A stretch of 64,000 bases of DNA from JAWKOK01 sp963765875 (GCA_963765875.1 CAVXYK010000006.1:124001-188000), one strand, 5' to 3'; positions 8,064 through 19,566 are shown, counted from the stretch's first letter. Numbers and translations: made by a program. Notes: a model not told the origin generated them from the letters alone.

Positions 8064-9125
8064 TTATGGAAAAAACGAGACGTTTGCAAGATCACCCAGC
8101 ACTTCATTGAAATCGCCATCCGGCCATGCCAAGGAGCGAGCGACATAGCGCCGGAGCTGTTCATTCTTGGGTAGATCGTTGATTGCCCAACCGCCAAGCG
8201 TGCCGGCCTTTGCCCTGTCCACGCCGGCATTGAGTAATATGGCCAGCCAGAAGAGCGGGAAAATGCCCAGGTAGAGGTCCAGACGTTGTCGGATGGTCGG
8301 ATCCTGGGGCTCACGACCGGCAAGGTAAGGAGCGAGAAAGGGCTGCCACGCAACTTCGTCCAGTAAGTCTTCCTGGTTGGGATGGGTCAGCAAAGTGCCC
8401 AGACCACGGGCTGGGTCGCGCAGACCGGCGTCTTCCCAATCGATCAATCCCAGCCGCCCGGTCGGACGGTCTATGACATTGGCAAAGCGGGCATCAGAGC
8501 GACAGAAGCAGAGTTCCGGAATGCATTGCGTCAGGTCTGCCACCACACGCCGCCCGCGATCGATTATCTGAGGAAAGAAACTCACGCCACGTCGTCCCTG
8601 CGGGAAGTCAGTCGAGGCCCACACCGCATATTGTTCAAGAAGACGTTCCAGACCAAGCCCGGTCTCGGCGAGGGGCGTCTCCTGGCCCCGAGAAAGCCAG
8701 AGGCCATTGGTCGGCAGCGAGTGAAGGTATAGCCAAAGCCCGGCGAGTTCTGCCAGCTTGGCTGCTGACGGTAGACAGCGATCCCACATCTCACCCTGCA
8801 TGAACTCATAGACGACGACTGGACCGACTGCGGCATCATAGAAGACCGGCTGCGGTGCGATGTCGTGCGGGACAAGCTTGAGCAAAGCGCTATGCTCGCG
8901 TGCTGGTGCGTCGAGTAGTTCGTTAGGCTTGAGAAACTCTTTGACGATCAGATAGCGATCATCAACGCGCAGATCGTAGAGATTGTTACTCTGCGCGTCA
9001 AGCGGGCTACGCAGCGCAAGGCGAAGCTTCTCCGCCGGTAGACCTGTCGCCTGAACTGCGGCGGCCATAACTTGGGGATTGATCTGTGGGAGATCAGCCT
9101 CTGTTGCGCTAGTCAAAGAAGTCAT
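8064..9125 (-). CDS. Aminoglycoside-phosphotransferase-family kinase
   Basis: About 353 residues from the ATG at 9125, which overlaps the enolase-family gene by 17 bases. The fold is the small-molecule kinase APH/choline-kinase type. Visible parts are the Lys strand YLIVKEF, a hinge VVVYEFMQGEMW, a catalytic loop FCRSDARFANV (Asp and Asn of the HxDxxxxN motif, His replaced by Arg/Ser) and the metal-binding LIDWEDAG. Related proteins phosphorylate aminoglycosides, homoserine, hydroxylysine, fructosamines or sugars. With sugar-catabolic genes upstream, a sugar or amino-sugar substrate is possible, but this is inference. An alternative start is ATG 9071. The longer upstream in-frame extension overlaps the neighbour and is not credible. 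Confidence 0.7.
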   Translation of the reverse strand: MTSLTSATEADLPQINPQVMAAAVQATGLPAEKLRLALRSPLDAQSNNLYDLRVDDRYLIVKEFLKPNELLDAPAREHSALLKLVPHDIAPQPVFYDAAVGPVVVYEFMQGEMWDRCLPSAAKLAELAGLWLYLHSLPTNGLWLSRGQETPLAETGLGLERLLEQYAVWASTDFPQGRRGVSFFPQIIDRGRRVVADLTQCIPELCFCRSDARFANVIDRPTGRLGLIDWEDAGLRDPARGLGTLLTHPNQEDLLDEVAWQPFLAPYLAGREPQDPTIRQRLDLYLGIFPLFWLAILLNAGVDRAKAGTLGGWAINDLPKNEQLRRYVARSLAWPDGDFNEVLGDLANVSFFP

Positions 9126-10299
9126 CCTCGCCGTCGGGCAGATATTTGCGCGCTTCATTGACATTAAATTCAACACCCAGCCCCGGCCGATTCCAGACGT
9201 CAATGTAACTGTCAACGACAATCGGATCGGGCAGGCCGTTGATAATATCGTACCACCATTCCGGCTGGCCAGTCGGATACTCGAAGGCAATGTAGTTCTG
9301 AGGCAGCGTGGCCGAGACCTGCACCAGCGCGGCCAGGCCGATCAGGCCGTCTCCCGTCCCATGCGGCGCCATGAGGATGCCGTGCAGATCGGCATATTCG
9401 GCCACCCACTTGAGTTCGGCAATGCCCCCCACATCAGCCGGATCCGGCCCCACGACGTTGATGGCCTTCTTCTCAAAAAGTTCCATGAAGTTCTGGCGCA
9501 GGTAGATCTGTTCGCCGGTGTGAATGGGCGTCGACGTGCTGGTGGTCACCTCGCGGTAGAGATCGGGCAGCACGTAGGGGTTGTAGTCGCCCGTGAGAAG
9601 ATCCTCCAGCCACATGAGGTTGAGCGGCTCAACGGCTTTGGCCAATCGGATGGCATCGGGCACGGTCCAGCCCGGCCCGCAGTCGAGCGCCAGGCCGACC
9701 TTGTCGCCGGTCACCTCCTTCATGGCCTCGATGCAGGCGATGGTATGTTTCATGCCGCGCTCGGTCAACAGACCACGGTTTGGGTGCCGCCCAACCGTCT
9801 CGATTTCGCCAAGGAAGTAGTCGGGGACGTCACGTGCCATTGGGCTGTGGAAGCCGATACCCTGCTTGATGATGGAAAAGTTCTCCTTGGATTCCATCAT
9901 CTTGGCCATGTTTTCGGCGAAATGCTCCGGCTCGACCCCATCCATGGGAAAACGCACCGACCCGTTGTAGACTCGCACCTTGTCGCGCACCTTACCACCC
10001 AGCAGTTTGTAGACCGGCACGCCTGCGACCTTGCCGGCGATGTCCCATAGAGCCATCTCGATGGCGCTGACCGCGCTGCCCCACGGCTTGAACGCACCCA
10101 TGCGCCGGATGCGCAACATGACGCGCTCGACGTCAGTCGGGTCTTGGCCTAGGATCAGATCCTTGTAGAAGAGGATGTGAGGTTTGAGGAAAGGCTTGTA
10201 GGATTCGACCTGCCCCCAGCCGTTAACGCCTTCGTCGGTGACGATGCGCACGATGGGGTTCTGGCCGAGAACGGTGACTTTCAGGTCGGTGATCTTCAC
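9109..10299 (-). CDS. Enolase-superfamily enzyme (mandelate racemase/muconate lactonizing type)
   Basis: A 396-residue protein with the N-terminal capping domain (residues 1-120) and the (beta/alpha)7-beta barrel. Metal ligands can be placed at LALDCG (Asp), WLEDLL (Glu) and HTGEQI (Glu). A catalytic His lies in MAPHGTG, where acid-sugar dehydratases of this superfamily keep theirs. These enzymes abstract a proton alpha to a carboxylate, most often dehydrating aldonic or galactaric acids. The start is a GTG at 10299 with GGAG eight bases upstream. Its neighbours are a sialidase upstream and a kinase-like protein that overlaps its 3' end, suggesting one catabolic transcript. The precise sugar acid is unknown. 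Confidence 0.87.
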   Translation of the reverse strand: MKITDLKVTVLGQNPIVRIVTDEGVNGWGQVESYKPFLKPHILFYKDLILGQDPTDVERVMLRIRRMGAFKPWGSAVSAIEMALWDIAGKVAGVPVYKLLGGKVRDKVRVYNGSVRFPMDGVEPEHFAENMAKMMESKENFSIIKQGIGFHSPMARDVPDYFLGEIETVGRHPNRGLLTERGMKHTIACIEAMKEVTGDKVGLALDCGPGWTVPDAIRLAKAVEPLNLMWLEDLLTGDYNPYVLPDLYREVTTSTSTPIHTGEQIYLRQNFMELFEKKAINVVGPDPADVGGIAELKWVAEYADLHGILMAPHGTGDGLIGLAALVQVSATLPQNYIAFEYPTGQPEWWYDIINGLPDPIVVDSYIDVWNRPGLGVEFNVNEARKYLPDGEDDFFD

Positions 10300-10400
10300 A
10301 GGAGTCGCTCCGAGAATCTATTGCATGGATGAAAGTGCAGGACAGGTGCGAAAGCTGTCACTACAGGGACAACGTCATTTCGTGAATTCTACGCCCTTTG

Positions 10401-11525
10401 TCAGATCGCGCGCAACCACCCCAAATCGAACCGGGCCACAGTGATAAACCGCGTATCGGTCATGCCCTCCATCATGCCATCCTCGTAGATACAGAGAAAT
10501 GTGCCGTCAGACGCCGATGCCAGATCCGAGTAGCCGGACGGACCTTCTTCCAGCACACGGGAAGTTACCCATGAGCGACAATCGTCCTCACTCAGCTGAA
10601 CTGTCAGCCGTTTGCGGTCGTGAGAAAGGTGTCCACCACCGGAGGTGAGTTCGTTTTCGAGGTTATCTGGGTTGGCGAAGATAATCGTTGACGCTGTATC
10701 TGAGGCCGTCCCATCCAGCCGCACGATGCTGCCCATACAGACTGGTTCCAGCAAGGCGTCATCCCACTTTTCGATCTGCCACTTGTGCGCTCCGTCCGCG
10801 CTGGTGGCGATAAGCCGCCGGTGGATGGTGGATTCGGTACGCAGATTGAAGAGCACACGCCCGTCGCTCAGTTCGACTGCCGCCGTCTCGCTAGGATTAC
10901 GGATCGTCTCACCATGGGCCACTTGACCGTCAGCCGCCACCGTCTCACCGCACTGCCAGGTCAATCCGCCGTCATCGCTGTAGATCGATGCGACGTCCGA
11001 GGGACGATGGCCAAGCTTGCCTGCGCCGAACTCGTGGGTCGCGCCCGTCGACATCCAAATGGGCACGACAAGTCGACCGCTCGACAACTGGATGCCATGA
11101 CCCGGGCCGGTGGCAATAACACGCCAAGGATAGCGCTGACGCAATGGCTCCAGACTATCAGTGATCTCTAGCGGCTTGCTAAAGCTGGCTCCGTCATCCA
11201 GGCTACGCATGGAGAAGATGCGAGCGTAGTTGTGGCAGAAGAGCGCGTGGACCGTGCCGTCGGCGTCGGCGACCATCACGAAGTTGCTGATCGGTCCGTC
11301 GCCGTAGTCGGTCTGAGCAACGATGAGCTGGGTCGGTTCCCAGCGATCGCCGCCGTCCAGGCTACGCCGCAGGACGATGTCGTTGTCCGACCAATCGCCG
11401 CCGCTGTCACGACGGGCTTCGACGCAGGCCAGAATGACGCCGTTTCGGGTGCAGAGGATGCCTGGAACGCGGTAGTTTCGATAGCCGCCGGTGCGCGCTT
11501 CAAAAAGGGTGGTCTTGTCCATCAT
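10401..11525 (-). CDS. Sialidase-fold (BNR/Asp-box) glycosidase
   Basis: A 374-residue six-bladed beta-propeller protein. The N-terminus has GGYRNYRVPGI, corresponding to the (F/Y)RIP motif of exo-sialidases, and Asp-box repeats (SLDGGDRW, SLDDGASF, YSDDGGLTW) mark the blades. An arginine triad residue is likely in RVPG and others in RNPSE and RTEST. Exo-sialidases release terminal sialic acid; relatives act on other acidic sugars. No signal peptide is apparent, so it probably acts inside the cell or on imported oligosaccharides. ATG has GAAGGA about 9 bases upstream. It precedes the enolase-family gene by about 100 bases that contain part of a GGACAGGT repeat. Confidence 0.82.
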   Translation of the reverse strand: MMDKTTLFEARTGGYRNYRVPGILCTRNGVILACVEARRDSGGDWSDNDIVLRRSLDGGDRWEPTQLIVAQTDYGDGPISNFVMVADADGTVHALFCHNYARIFSMRSLDDGASFSKPLEITDSLEPLRQRYPWRVIATGPGHGIQLSSGRLVVPIWMSTGATHEFGAGKLGHRPSDVASIYSDDGGLTWQCGETVAADGQVAHGETIRNPSETAAVELSDGRVLFNLRTESTIHRRLIATSADGAHKWQIEKWDDALLEPVCMGSIVRLDGTASDTASTIIFANPDNLENELTSGGGHLSHDRKRLTVQLSEDDCRSWVTSRVLEEGPSGYSDLASASDGTFLCIYEDGMMEGMTDTRFITVARFDLGWLRAI

Positions 11526-11563
11526 CGGTCAGATCCTTCTTCAGAAAGATGTGGGTAGATCAA

Positions 11564-11594
11564 TGTAGGGACAGGTCTGAGACCTGTCCCTACA
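11564..11594. repeat. Perfect palindrome, family F
   Basis: A 14-base arm TGTAGGGACAGGTC (11564-11577) pairs exactly with 11581-11594 around a three-base TGA centre. The same palindrome occurs, with one change, at 5591-5619. It lies between ilvD and the sialidase gene and could form the transcript end of ilvD. Confidence 0.8.
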
Positions 11595-11631
11595 GAAGTG
11601 CGAGACTACCATCTGCGGTCGGTTATCCGAT

Positions 11632-13326
<1,695 letters not shown>

Positions 13327-13388
13327 ATAATCTCTCCTGGTCTAGTTGACGTGAATGTCGCGATGATCAGCCGAAATTCACGAATCTG

Positions 13389-13417
13389 TTGCCTGTTAAG
13401 AACAGACGTGCTATGAT
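13389..13417 (+). promoter_or_regulatory. Sigma-70-type promoter of the Uma2 gene
   Basis: TTGCCT (13389-13394) and TATGAT (13412-13417) are separated by 17 bases. The -10 matches 5 of 6 consensus positions and the -35 4 of 6. It points at the Uma2 start at 13457. Confidence 0.6.
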
Positions 13418-13456
13418 TGTTTTAGTCGTTCGATCATGGATACAAGGAGTGAATTC

Positions 13457-14062
13457 ATGAATATCCCCATTGCCGAACAAGTACTTTTTCAAGAAGACGA
13501 AAGGCCCATCGTGATTGAGGACAAGCTCTACACTTCAGAGGAGTTTCTAGAGATTTCAAGAGATACTTCTCGGGTCTACGAACTAACGAAAGGAAGACTG
13601 ACTATCATGTCCCCCGCTGGTAGAAATCATGGAAAGCTCGCGCTACGAATCGGTGCGAGAATCCAAGTATTTGTCGATGAGAACGATCTTGGTGAAGCCT
13701 ACGCTGCTGAAACAGGCTTCAAGCTTGAGACTGAACCCGACACAGTGTTAGCACCCGATGTTAGTTTCGTCAACAAGGAACGCCTTCCCGCCGGAGAGAT
13801 GACTGCCGGCTTTTTGCCTGGCCCGCCTGACTTGGCGGTCGAAGTCGTCTCGCCCAGCGAACGAGCATCTGAAGTGCAGACAAAGGTCAAAGCATGGTTG
13901 ACCCATGGAACCAAGCTAGTCTGGATCGTTGAGCCCACTTCACGAACCGTCAACGTCTATCGTGCCGACGGCAGCGCTGCGCTGCTTGACATTTCTGCCA
14001 TGCTCGATGGCGAAGACGTGCTCCCAGGTTTCACGATGCCACTGGAATCTCTATTTCGATAA
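13457..14062 (+). CDS. Uma2-family (DUF820) restriction-endonuclease-like protein
   Basis: A 201-residue Uma2-family protein with a PD-(D/E)xK nuclease core. The family signatures are all present: YELTKGRLTIMSPAGRNHG, AAETGFKLETEPDTVLAPDVSFV and PDLAVEVVSPSERASEVQTKVKAWLTHGTKLVWIVEP in short pieces. The Asp of APDVSFV and the Glu and Lys of VEVVSP...K form the expected metal site. These genes are abundant in cyanobacteria and Chloroflexota, usually as isolated single genes of uncertain role, sometimes thought to be mobile. AAGGAG lies seven bases before ATG 13457, which is why it is preferred over the ATG at 13436. It is lower in GC than its neighbours, which is a hint of transfer. Confidence 0.85.
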   Translation: MNIPIAEQVLFQEDERPIVIEDKLYTSEEFLEISRDTSRVYELTKGRLTIMSPAGRNHGKLALRIGARIQVFVDENDLGEAYAAETGFKLETEPDTVLAPDVSFVNKERLPAGEMTAGFLPGPPDLAVEVVSPSERASEVQTKVKAWLTHGTKLVWIVEPTSRTVNVYRADGSAALLDISAMLDGEDVLPGFTMPLESLFR

Positions 14063-14068
14063 GTTAGG

Positions 14069-14097
14069 CCGTGCCAGAGGACAGAATGTCCTGGCAC
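14069..14097 (+). terminator. Hairpin after Uma2
   Basis: GTGCCAGAGGACA (14069-14081) pairs with TGTCCTGGCAC (14087-14097) with a small bulge. It lies seven bases after the Uma2 stop and probably ends the transcript, although no T-run follows. The remaining bases to the cimA stop hold a second weaker inverted repeat (CGGCCCAC / GTGGGCCG). Confidence 0.5.
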
Positions 14098-14261
14098 AAG
14101 TCCCCGACACGGCCCACAAATGGGATACCCAGACCAGACGTCAAGTGGGCCGTTCCGGAGACTCTGGGAGAATTAAGTCTTTGGAGCGGCAGTACGCCAC
14201 TCGCCGTCCAGAATCGACAGATTCACAAGATCGGTGTACTCGCCTCTGAGCATGGGATGAT

Positions 14262-15905
14262 TCACTCCTTGGAATCGGCAAGCTCCTGCTGAATCTCCGC
14301 ATCGCTGAGCAAATAGTACTCGACCGAGTCCATCATGGCGGTCCAACTGGCCTCGATAATGTTTGAGCTAGCGCCGACGGTCGTCCATGAGCGCTCGCCA
14401 TCGGTGTAGTCGATGAGGACACGCACGATGGCGCCGGTGCCCAACGCACTGTCGAGGATACGCACCTTGTAGTCGGTCAGGTGCATCTCGCGCAGGCGCG
14501 GGTAGAAATGCTGAATCGCTTTGCGCAGCGCCAGGTTCATGGCGTTGACTGGTCCGTTGCCTTCGGCCACTTCATGGAAAATCCTGTCGCCGACGCGCAC
14601 TTTGACGGTTGCCTCAGAGAAGATGCCGCGCCCGGCACGGTGTTCCACATTGGCCGTGTAGTCGATCAACTCGAATGGTTTCTGATAGTTTTCGTCGACA
14701 CGACGCAACATCAAGTCGACGCTGGCCTCGGCGCTCTCGAAGGCGAAGCCGGCGTTTTCCAGATGCTTGATCTGGCCCAGAACCTCGCGTTCCTGCTCCT
14801 TGCTCAGTCCTTCCAGACCAAACTCCTCGCGCTTGTAGGCGATGTTGTCCTTACCGCTCAATTCGCTGACCAGAATACGCGTCTCGTTGCCGACCCAGGT
14901 CGGATCGATGTGCTGGTAGCTCATGGTGTACTTGCGCACAGCGTTGACGTGGGTGCCGCCCTTATGGGCAAAGGCGCTGGCGCCGACGAATGGCTGGTGC
15001 GATTCGGGGTTTAGGTTGGCTAGCTCACTCACGTAGCGGCTGAGGTCGGCCAGTTGCTTGATCTTCTCTTCGCCAACCAGGTCATAGTCCATCTTTAGCT
15101 GGAGATCGGCGATGACGGCAACCATGTCAGCGTTGCCACAGCGCTCACCATAGCCGTTGATGGTGCCCTGCACATGGTTGCAGCCAGCCCGCACGGCCTC
15201 CAACGTGTTGGCCACGCCGGTTGCGCCGTCGTTGTGGGCATGCATACCCAATGTCACCTTGGCAGCCGGGGGGGCACTCTCCACGTCCTCGTCGATGCCC
15301 AGCACCTCGCGTCGCACTGCCCGGACAGCCTCAGCGATCTGCCAGGGCAGACCGCCGCCGTTGGTGTCACACAGCACAATGCTTTCGGCGCCGCCGACGA
15401 TGGCCGCTTGCAATGTGGCCAAGGCATATTCTGGATCGGCATTGTAGCCGTCGAAGAAATGCTCGGCATCATAGATGACTTCGCGGCCGTGGCTCTTGAC
15501 GTAGGCCACTGAATCACGGATCATGCGCAGGTTTTCTTCAAGTTCGGTGCGCAACACCTCGGTCACATGCAGATCCCAAGACTTACCGAAGATTGTGACC
15601 ACGGGCGTCTTGGCCTGGATCAGCAGCTGAATCTGCGGATCGTCTTTCGGATCAACATGGGCACGGCACGTCGAACCAAACGCCGCCACCTTGGCGTGGG
15701 TCAGTTTCAGCTCGGTCTGGGCCCGCTCGAAGAATTCCATGTCCTTGGGATTTGAGCCGGGCCATCCGCCCTCGATGTAATCCATGCCGAAGGCGTCAAG
15801 CCGCCGAGAAATGCGCAGTTTGTCATCGCAACTGAGCGAAACGCCTTCGCCCTGGGTGCCGTCGCGCAGTGTTGTGTCGTAGAGTTGGATCGTTGGGTTG
15901 TTCAT
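14262..15905 (-). CDS. cimA: (R)-citramalate synthase
   Basis: A 547-residue DRE-TIM metallolyase joined to a LeuA-type regulatory domain. It condenses acetyl-CoA with pyruvate to citramalate, the start of the pyruvate route to 2-oxobutanoate and isoleucine. The N-terminus YDTTLRDGTQGEGVSLS carries the catalytic Arg-Asp of the family, the metal-binding HAHND lies near residue 220, and the GTHVNAV motif of the subdomain is present. The length and the WPGSNPKD and GSTCRAH sequences separate CimA from isopropylmalate synthases, and the separate leuA at 42381-44159 supports the split. The citramalate then goes through LeuCD and LeuB, which are encoded a few kb upstream on the same strand. Confidence 0.92.
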   Translation of the reverse strand: MNNPTIQLYDTTLRDGTQGEGVSLSCDDKLRISRRLDAFGMDYIEGGWPGSNPKDMEFFERAQTELKLTHAKVAAFGSTCRAHVDPKDDPQIQLLIQAKTPVVTIFGKSWDLHVTEVLRTELEENLRMIRDSVAYVKSHGREVIYDAEHFFDGYNADPEYALATLQAAIVGGAESIVLCDTNGGGLPWQIAEAVRAVRREVLGIDEDVESAPPAAKVTLGMHAHNDGATGVANTLEAVRAGCNHVQGTINGYGERCGNADMVAVIADLQLKMDYDLVGEEKIKQLADLSRYVSELANLNPESHQPFVGASAFAHKGGTHVNAVRKYTMSYQHIDPTWVGNETRILVSELSGKDNIAYKREEFGLEGLSKEQEREVLGQIKHLENAGFAFESAEASVDLMLRRVDENYQKPFELIDYTANVEHRAGRGIFSEATVKVRVGDRIFHEVAEGNGPVNAMNLALRKAIQHFYPRLREMHLTDYKVRILDSALGTGAIVRVLIDYTDGERSWTTVGASSNIIEASWTAMMDSVEYYLLSDAEIQQELADSKE

Positions 15906-15919
15906 GGTTTGCCTTTATG

Positions 15920-15998
15920 AAAACTGCTGCTTGCTGCGTGCTACTTACTGCGTGAGATAGCCGAGAATCTCTCGCGCAGCAAGTAGTACGCAGCCGCT
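15920..15998. repeat. Keyword palindrome, family D
   Basis: The 94-base gap between the HAD gene and cimA is mostly one imperfect hairpin built from TGCTTGCTGCGTG-type words on the left and CGCAGCAAGTAGTACGCAG words on the right. The same words form the gaps at 44283-44421 and 60123-60330. Confidence 0.65.
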
Positions 15999-15999
15999 G

Positions 16000-16767
16000 T
16001 TAGTCTAGTAACTCAGAAACGTCAGTCAACACCCTATCCGGCCAGATTCCCTGGCCCAGATCTTCCTTACGGAAGCGACCGGTCTTGACCAACCAACCCT
16101 GCATGCCCACGCGCTGAGCGCCTCGCACATCAATCTCGATATCATCCCCGATCATGGCGACCCGTTCGGGCAGCAGATCCAGTTCATCGAGAACCAGGCT
16201 CAGGTAAGACTCGCTGGGTTTTCCCACCACAACACTGTTTTGCTGCGTTGCATATTCCAGCGCTACAACGAACGGTCCGGCATCCAGATAGAGGCCGTCT
16301 TCGGTTCGCCAGAAGCGCTTCTTATGCAATGCCACCAGCTTGGCGCCATTGAGCACCGCGCGGAACGCGGTATTCAGACGTGGAAAGTTGAAGCTCGCTC
16401 CCATGTCGCCGACGACCACATATTCAGGCGACTCGGGATCCACGTCGATGCCGTCAAACTCCATCTTGGCGTCAGGCAGCAACAGTGGATAATAGCTCTT
16501 GGCCCCCTGCTGACGCAGATATTGCGCGGCAGCATACGTAGCGGTGAAGAGTTTATCCACCTCAATGTCGAAGCCCTGGGCCTGCAAGCGATCAACAAGC
16601 GTGTAGCGACAGTAGATGGTGGAATTCGTAATATAGCGGTGTGGAATACCACGGGTGCGCAAGGTATCGATCACCTCGTGCGCACCCGGCAGCACCTCGT
16701 TGCCATGCATTAATACGCCGTCGATATCGATCAAAAATCCATCGACAGACGTCAATAAATCAGTCAC
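16000..16767 (-). CDS. HAD-superfamily IIA hydrolase (NagD-like phosphatase)
   Basis: A 255-residue HAD phosphatase with a C2A cap. Motif I is FLIDIDGVLMHGNE (nucleophile and acid/base Asp), motif II lies in YITNSTIYCR, the Lys of motif III in VVVGKPS, and motif IV in MIGDDIEIDV. Members of this NagD/PGP subfamily dephosphorylate nucleotides, phosphoglycolate or 4-nitrophenyl-phosphate-like metabolites. The start is a GTG with AAGGAACG about 10 bases upstream, and it begins 13 bases after the ppc stop, so it is probably cotranscribed with ppc. A role in clearing phosphoglycolate or a similar side product is possible but not shown. Confidence 0.87.
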   Translation of the reverse strand: MTDLLTSVDGFLIDIDGVLMHGNEVLPGAHEVIDTLRTRGIPHRYITNSTIYCRYTLVDRLQAQGFDIEVDKLFTATYAAAQYLRQQGAKSYYPLLLPDAKMEFDGIDVDPESPEYVVVGDMGASFNFPRLNTAFRAVLNGAKLVALHKKRFWRTEDGLYLDAGPFVVALEYATQQNSVVVGKPSESYLSLVLDELDLLPERVAMIGDDIEIDVRGAQRVGMQGWLVKTGRFRKEDLGQGIWPDRVLTDVSELLD

Positions 16768-16780
16768 AAGTTATCGTTCC

Positions 16781-19543
16781 TTAACCAGTATTCTGAAGAC
16801 CCGTGGCAATACCGTTCACAGCCAGAAGCACCGCTTCCCGCCACTCGTCGGCCTCGGGCGCGTCAGGGTTGTCCCGCAGTTTGCGCAAGAGCGCAATCTG
16901 CACCAGGTTCATGGGATCGACATAGGGATTGCGCACGCGAATACTGCGCCGCAGCCATACATCGTCCTGCAGCAGACCATCTGCTTGCACGATGGCGAGC
17001 AAGCCTGCTCGGGTCCGCTCAAATTCCTCGCGGATGTCATCGAAGACCGCCGTGCGCACATGATCCTCCGCCAAATCGGCATAGAGGGATGCGATATCCA
17101 TGTCAGCCTTCGCCATCCCCAATTGTACGTTATCGAGGACAGTTCGGAAAAAAGGCCACTCCTGGTACATTCCACGTAGCTCAGCCAGACGATCTTCACT
17201 ATCCGGACCATCGATCCATGCTTCGATTGCACTGCCCACACCGTACCAGCCGGGCAGATTCACACGCGTCTGGGTCCAGGCAAAGACCCACGGAATCGCA
17301 CGCAAATCGCCAATGTCCTGGGTGGCGCCGCGCCGTGAGGGTCGAGAACCGATATTGAGCGCATCGATATGATCGATGGTGGTCGACTGGTGGAAGTACG
17401 GGATAAATTCAGGCTTCTCCACGAGGGACCGATATTTTCGATAGGCGGTATCACTAAGACCGTCCATAGTCGCATTCCACTCAGCCTGTCGATCGTACAC
17501 GGGCCGCCGGCCGCTGGTCAGCAAGACTGCGTTGACCAGTTGCTCCAGATGCCGATGCGCGATGTCCGGGTTGGCGTAGCGGCTGCTGATGACCTCGCCT
17601 TGTTCGGTCAGTTTGATGCGGCCGCGCACTGACTCGGGCGGTTGCGCCAAGATCGCCCGATTGGCCGGGCCGCCGCCGCGTCCCAACGTACCGCCACGCC
17701 CGTGGAAGAGCGTTAGCCGAACGCCTTGCTTTTCGCAGGTTTCGGCCAGTTGGCGCTGCGCCCTGTAGAGCATCCAGTTGGCCCGAAGGTAGCCACCGTC
17801 CTTGCCCGAGTCGCTATAGCCGATCATGATCTGTTGCTGACCGTCTCGCTCGGCTAGATGGCGGCGATAGGCTTCATTGGCGAATAGTTCAGTCATCAAT
17901 GAAGGTGCATTCTCCAGATCGCCCACCATCTCAAAGAGCGGAACGATATCGATTTGCCCGAAGAGACCGGCATCCTTGGCAAACAGCAACACCTCAAGCA
18001 GGTTGCTCACCGAGGTTGTCATACTGGTGATGTACGCGGTAACAGCTTCGGGATCGACTTCCCGGTGCGCCCGGCGAATCAGGCGGAAGAGCAGAACCGT
18101 CTGATTGGTCTCGTCCGAGAAGACGGGCAGGGCCGTCAAAGGTCGTTCGCTCAAAATCTCACGCGTCAGGACAGCGATCTTGTCAGCTTCGGCCAGTGCC
18201 TCATAGTCTGCAAAGACTTTGAAGCGTGCAAAGATCTCGGAAATCGCCGACCGATGGCGACGGGCATGCTGGCGAACATCCAATGATGCCAGATGGAAGC
18301 CAAAGATCTCGACAGAGCGAATCAAGCGAGCAAGCCGACCATCCGCCAGGCGTTCGCCCTTATTGGCAGCGCAGACTCTCGTCAATCAGCCGCAGGTCGG
18401 CCAGAAACTCCTCCACATTGTGGTAAGCGCGCTGGTTGCGCGCCTTGTCGTTCCACGCCTGTTCGTTTTCAGCACACGTGGCGCGTAGGCGGCGAAACAT
18501 GAGGATCAGTTTCTGCCGATAGGGTTCGAGCTTGAAGCGCTCCAGCACTTCGATCTCGTCCTCAGGGACCAGCCGGAAATCCTGTTCAATGCTATCGAGC
18601 AACGCTTGGCTGAACTCAACGCGGCGCACGGACGGGCTGAGGTGATTGTAGAGTTGATCCACCTCGATATTGTAAAGGCGCAGAATGAATTCTTTGTGGG
18701 TGCGTAGAGCCTCTTCAGTTACCTCCAGCGTGACGAAGGGATTGCCATCGCGATCCCCGCCGATCCAGGAGCCGTAGCGAAGAAAGGTTGGGATGTCAAA
18801 CGATTCCCCTGGGAATTCCTGGGCAAGGGCACGTTCCAACTCGTCATAGATGCGCGGCACCAGCTTGAAGAGGGTCGCCTCAAAGAAGTAGAGACCGTTG
18901 CGCACTTCATCGAGGACCGTTGGACGGCGGTCACGCGTCTCATCGCTCTGCCAAAGCAGCACGATGTATTCTCGCAGCAGACCCTGCGCCCGATCAGTTC
19001 GCGCAACGTGAGGTTTTCGTGTCCGAGCAACTCCAATACGTCAGCCAATTCCTGCAGCTTGTTGAGCATGGTGCGCCGTTTGGTCTCAGTCGGGTGAGCG
19101 GTGAGAACCGGTGAAATGAACAGGTCCGAGAGAACGCCACGCAGATCATCGCCGGTCAGCCCCTCAGAATGCAGGCGAGACAGCGCGTCGGCAATGGTCT
19201 CCCGCATGGGCACGCCGCGCTCGTAGGCAGCACGCTCACGCTCGCGCAGGACGTGTACGCGCTGCTCTTCTTCGGCCAAATTGATTAGCTGAAAATATGT
19301 AATAAAAGCTTTGAGTACGGCAAGAGTACGCGGCATATCCTCGACCAACCCGGAGACAAGCTCGTCGATTTCCGCCAGAGACGCACCGTCTCCCGTACGC
19401 CACCCTTTTGCCAGTCGGCGCACCTCCTCTTCCAGGTCGAAGAGATCGACGCCCTCTTGCTCAATGATGGTCTCGCCAAGCAGGTTGCCAAGTGTACGGA
19501 TGCTCGTGCTCAGTCTGCGTTGCTGTTCATCGGTTGTGCTCAT
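16781..19543 (-). CDS. ppc: Phosphoenolpyruvate carboxylase, interrupted by two frameshifts
   Basis: About 920 codons of PEP carboxylase, which adds bicarbonate to PEP to form oxaloacetate. Signatures are in order: SPVLTAHPTETKRRT (catalytic His) in the first part, GSWIGGDRDGNPFVT in the second, then MIGYSDSGKDGGYL and LFHGRGGTLGRGGGP (active-site loops) and the C-terminal QNTG that is conserved in nearly all members. The frame changes twice: near 18975-19000, before LLWQSDETRDRRPTVLDEVRNG, and near 18370, after LRLIDESLR. All catalytic parts are present across the three frames, so sequencing indels are more likely than real decay. The start ATG 19543 reads MSTTDEQQRR. The enzyme supplies oxaloacetate for aspartate-family and glutamate-family amino acids made nearby. 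Confidence 0.9.
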
Positions 19544-19566
19544 TTTGGAACGAACCTCACTGTAAA

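Noticed and set aside
9126..9290. Upstream extension of the kinase-like gene into the enolase-family gene
   Set aside because: It would overlap a conserved gene by 180 bases and adds no kinase features.
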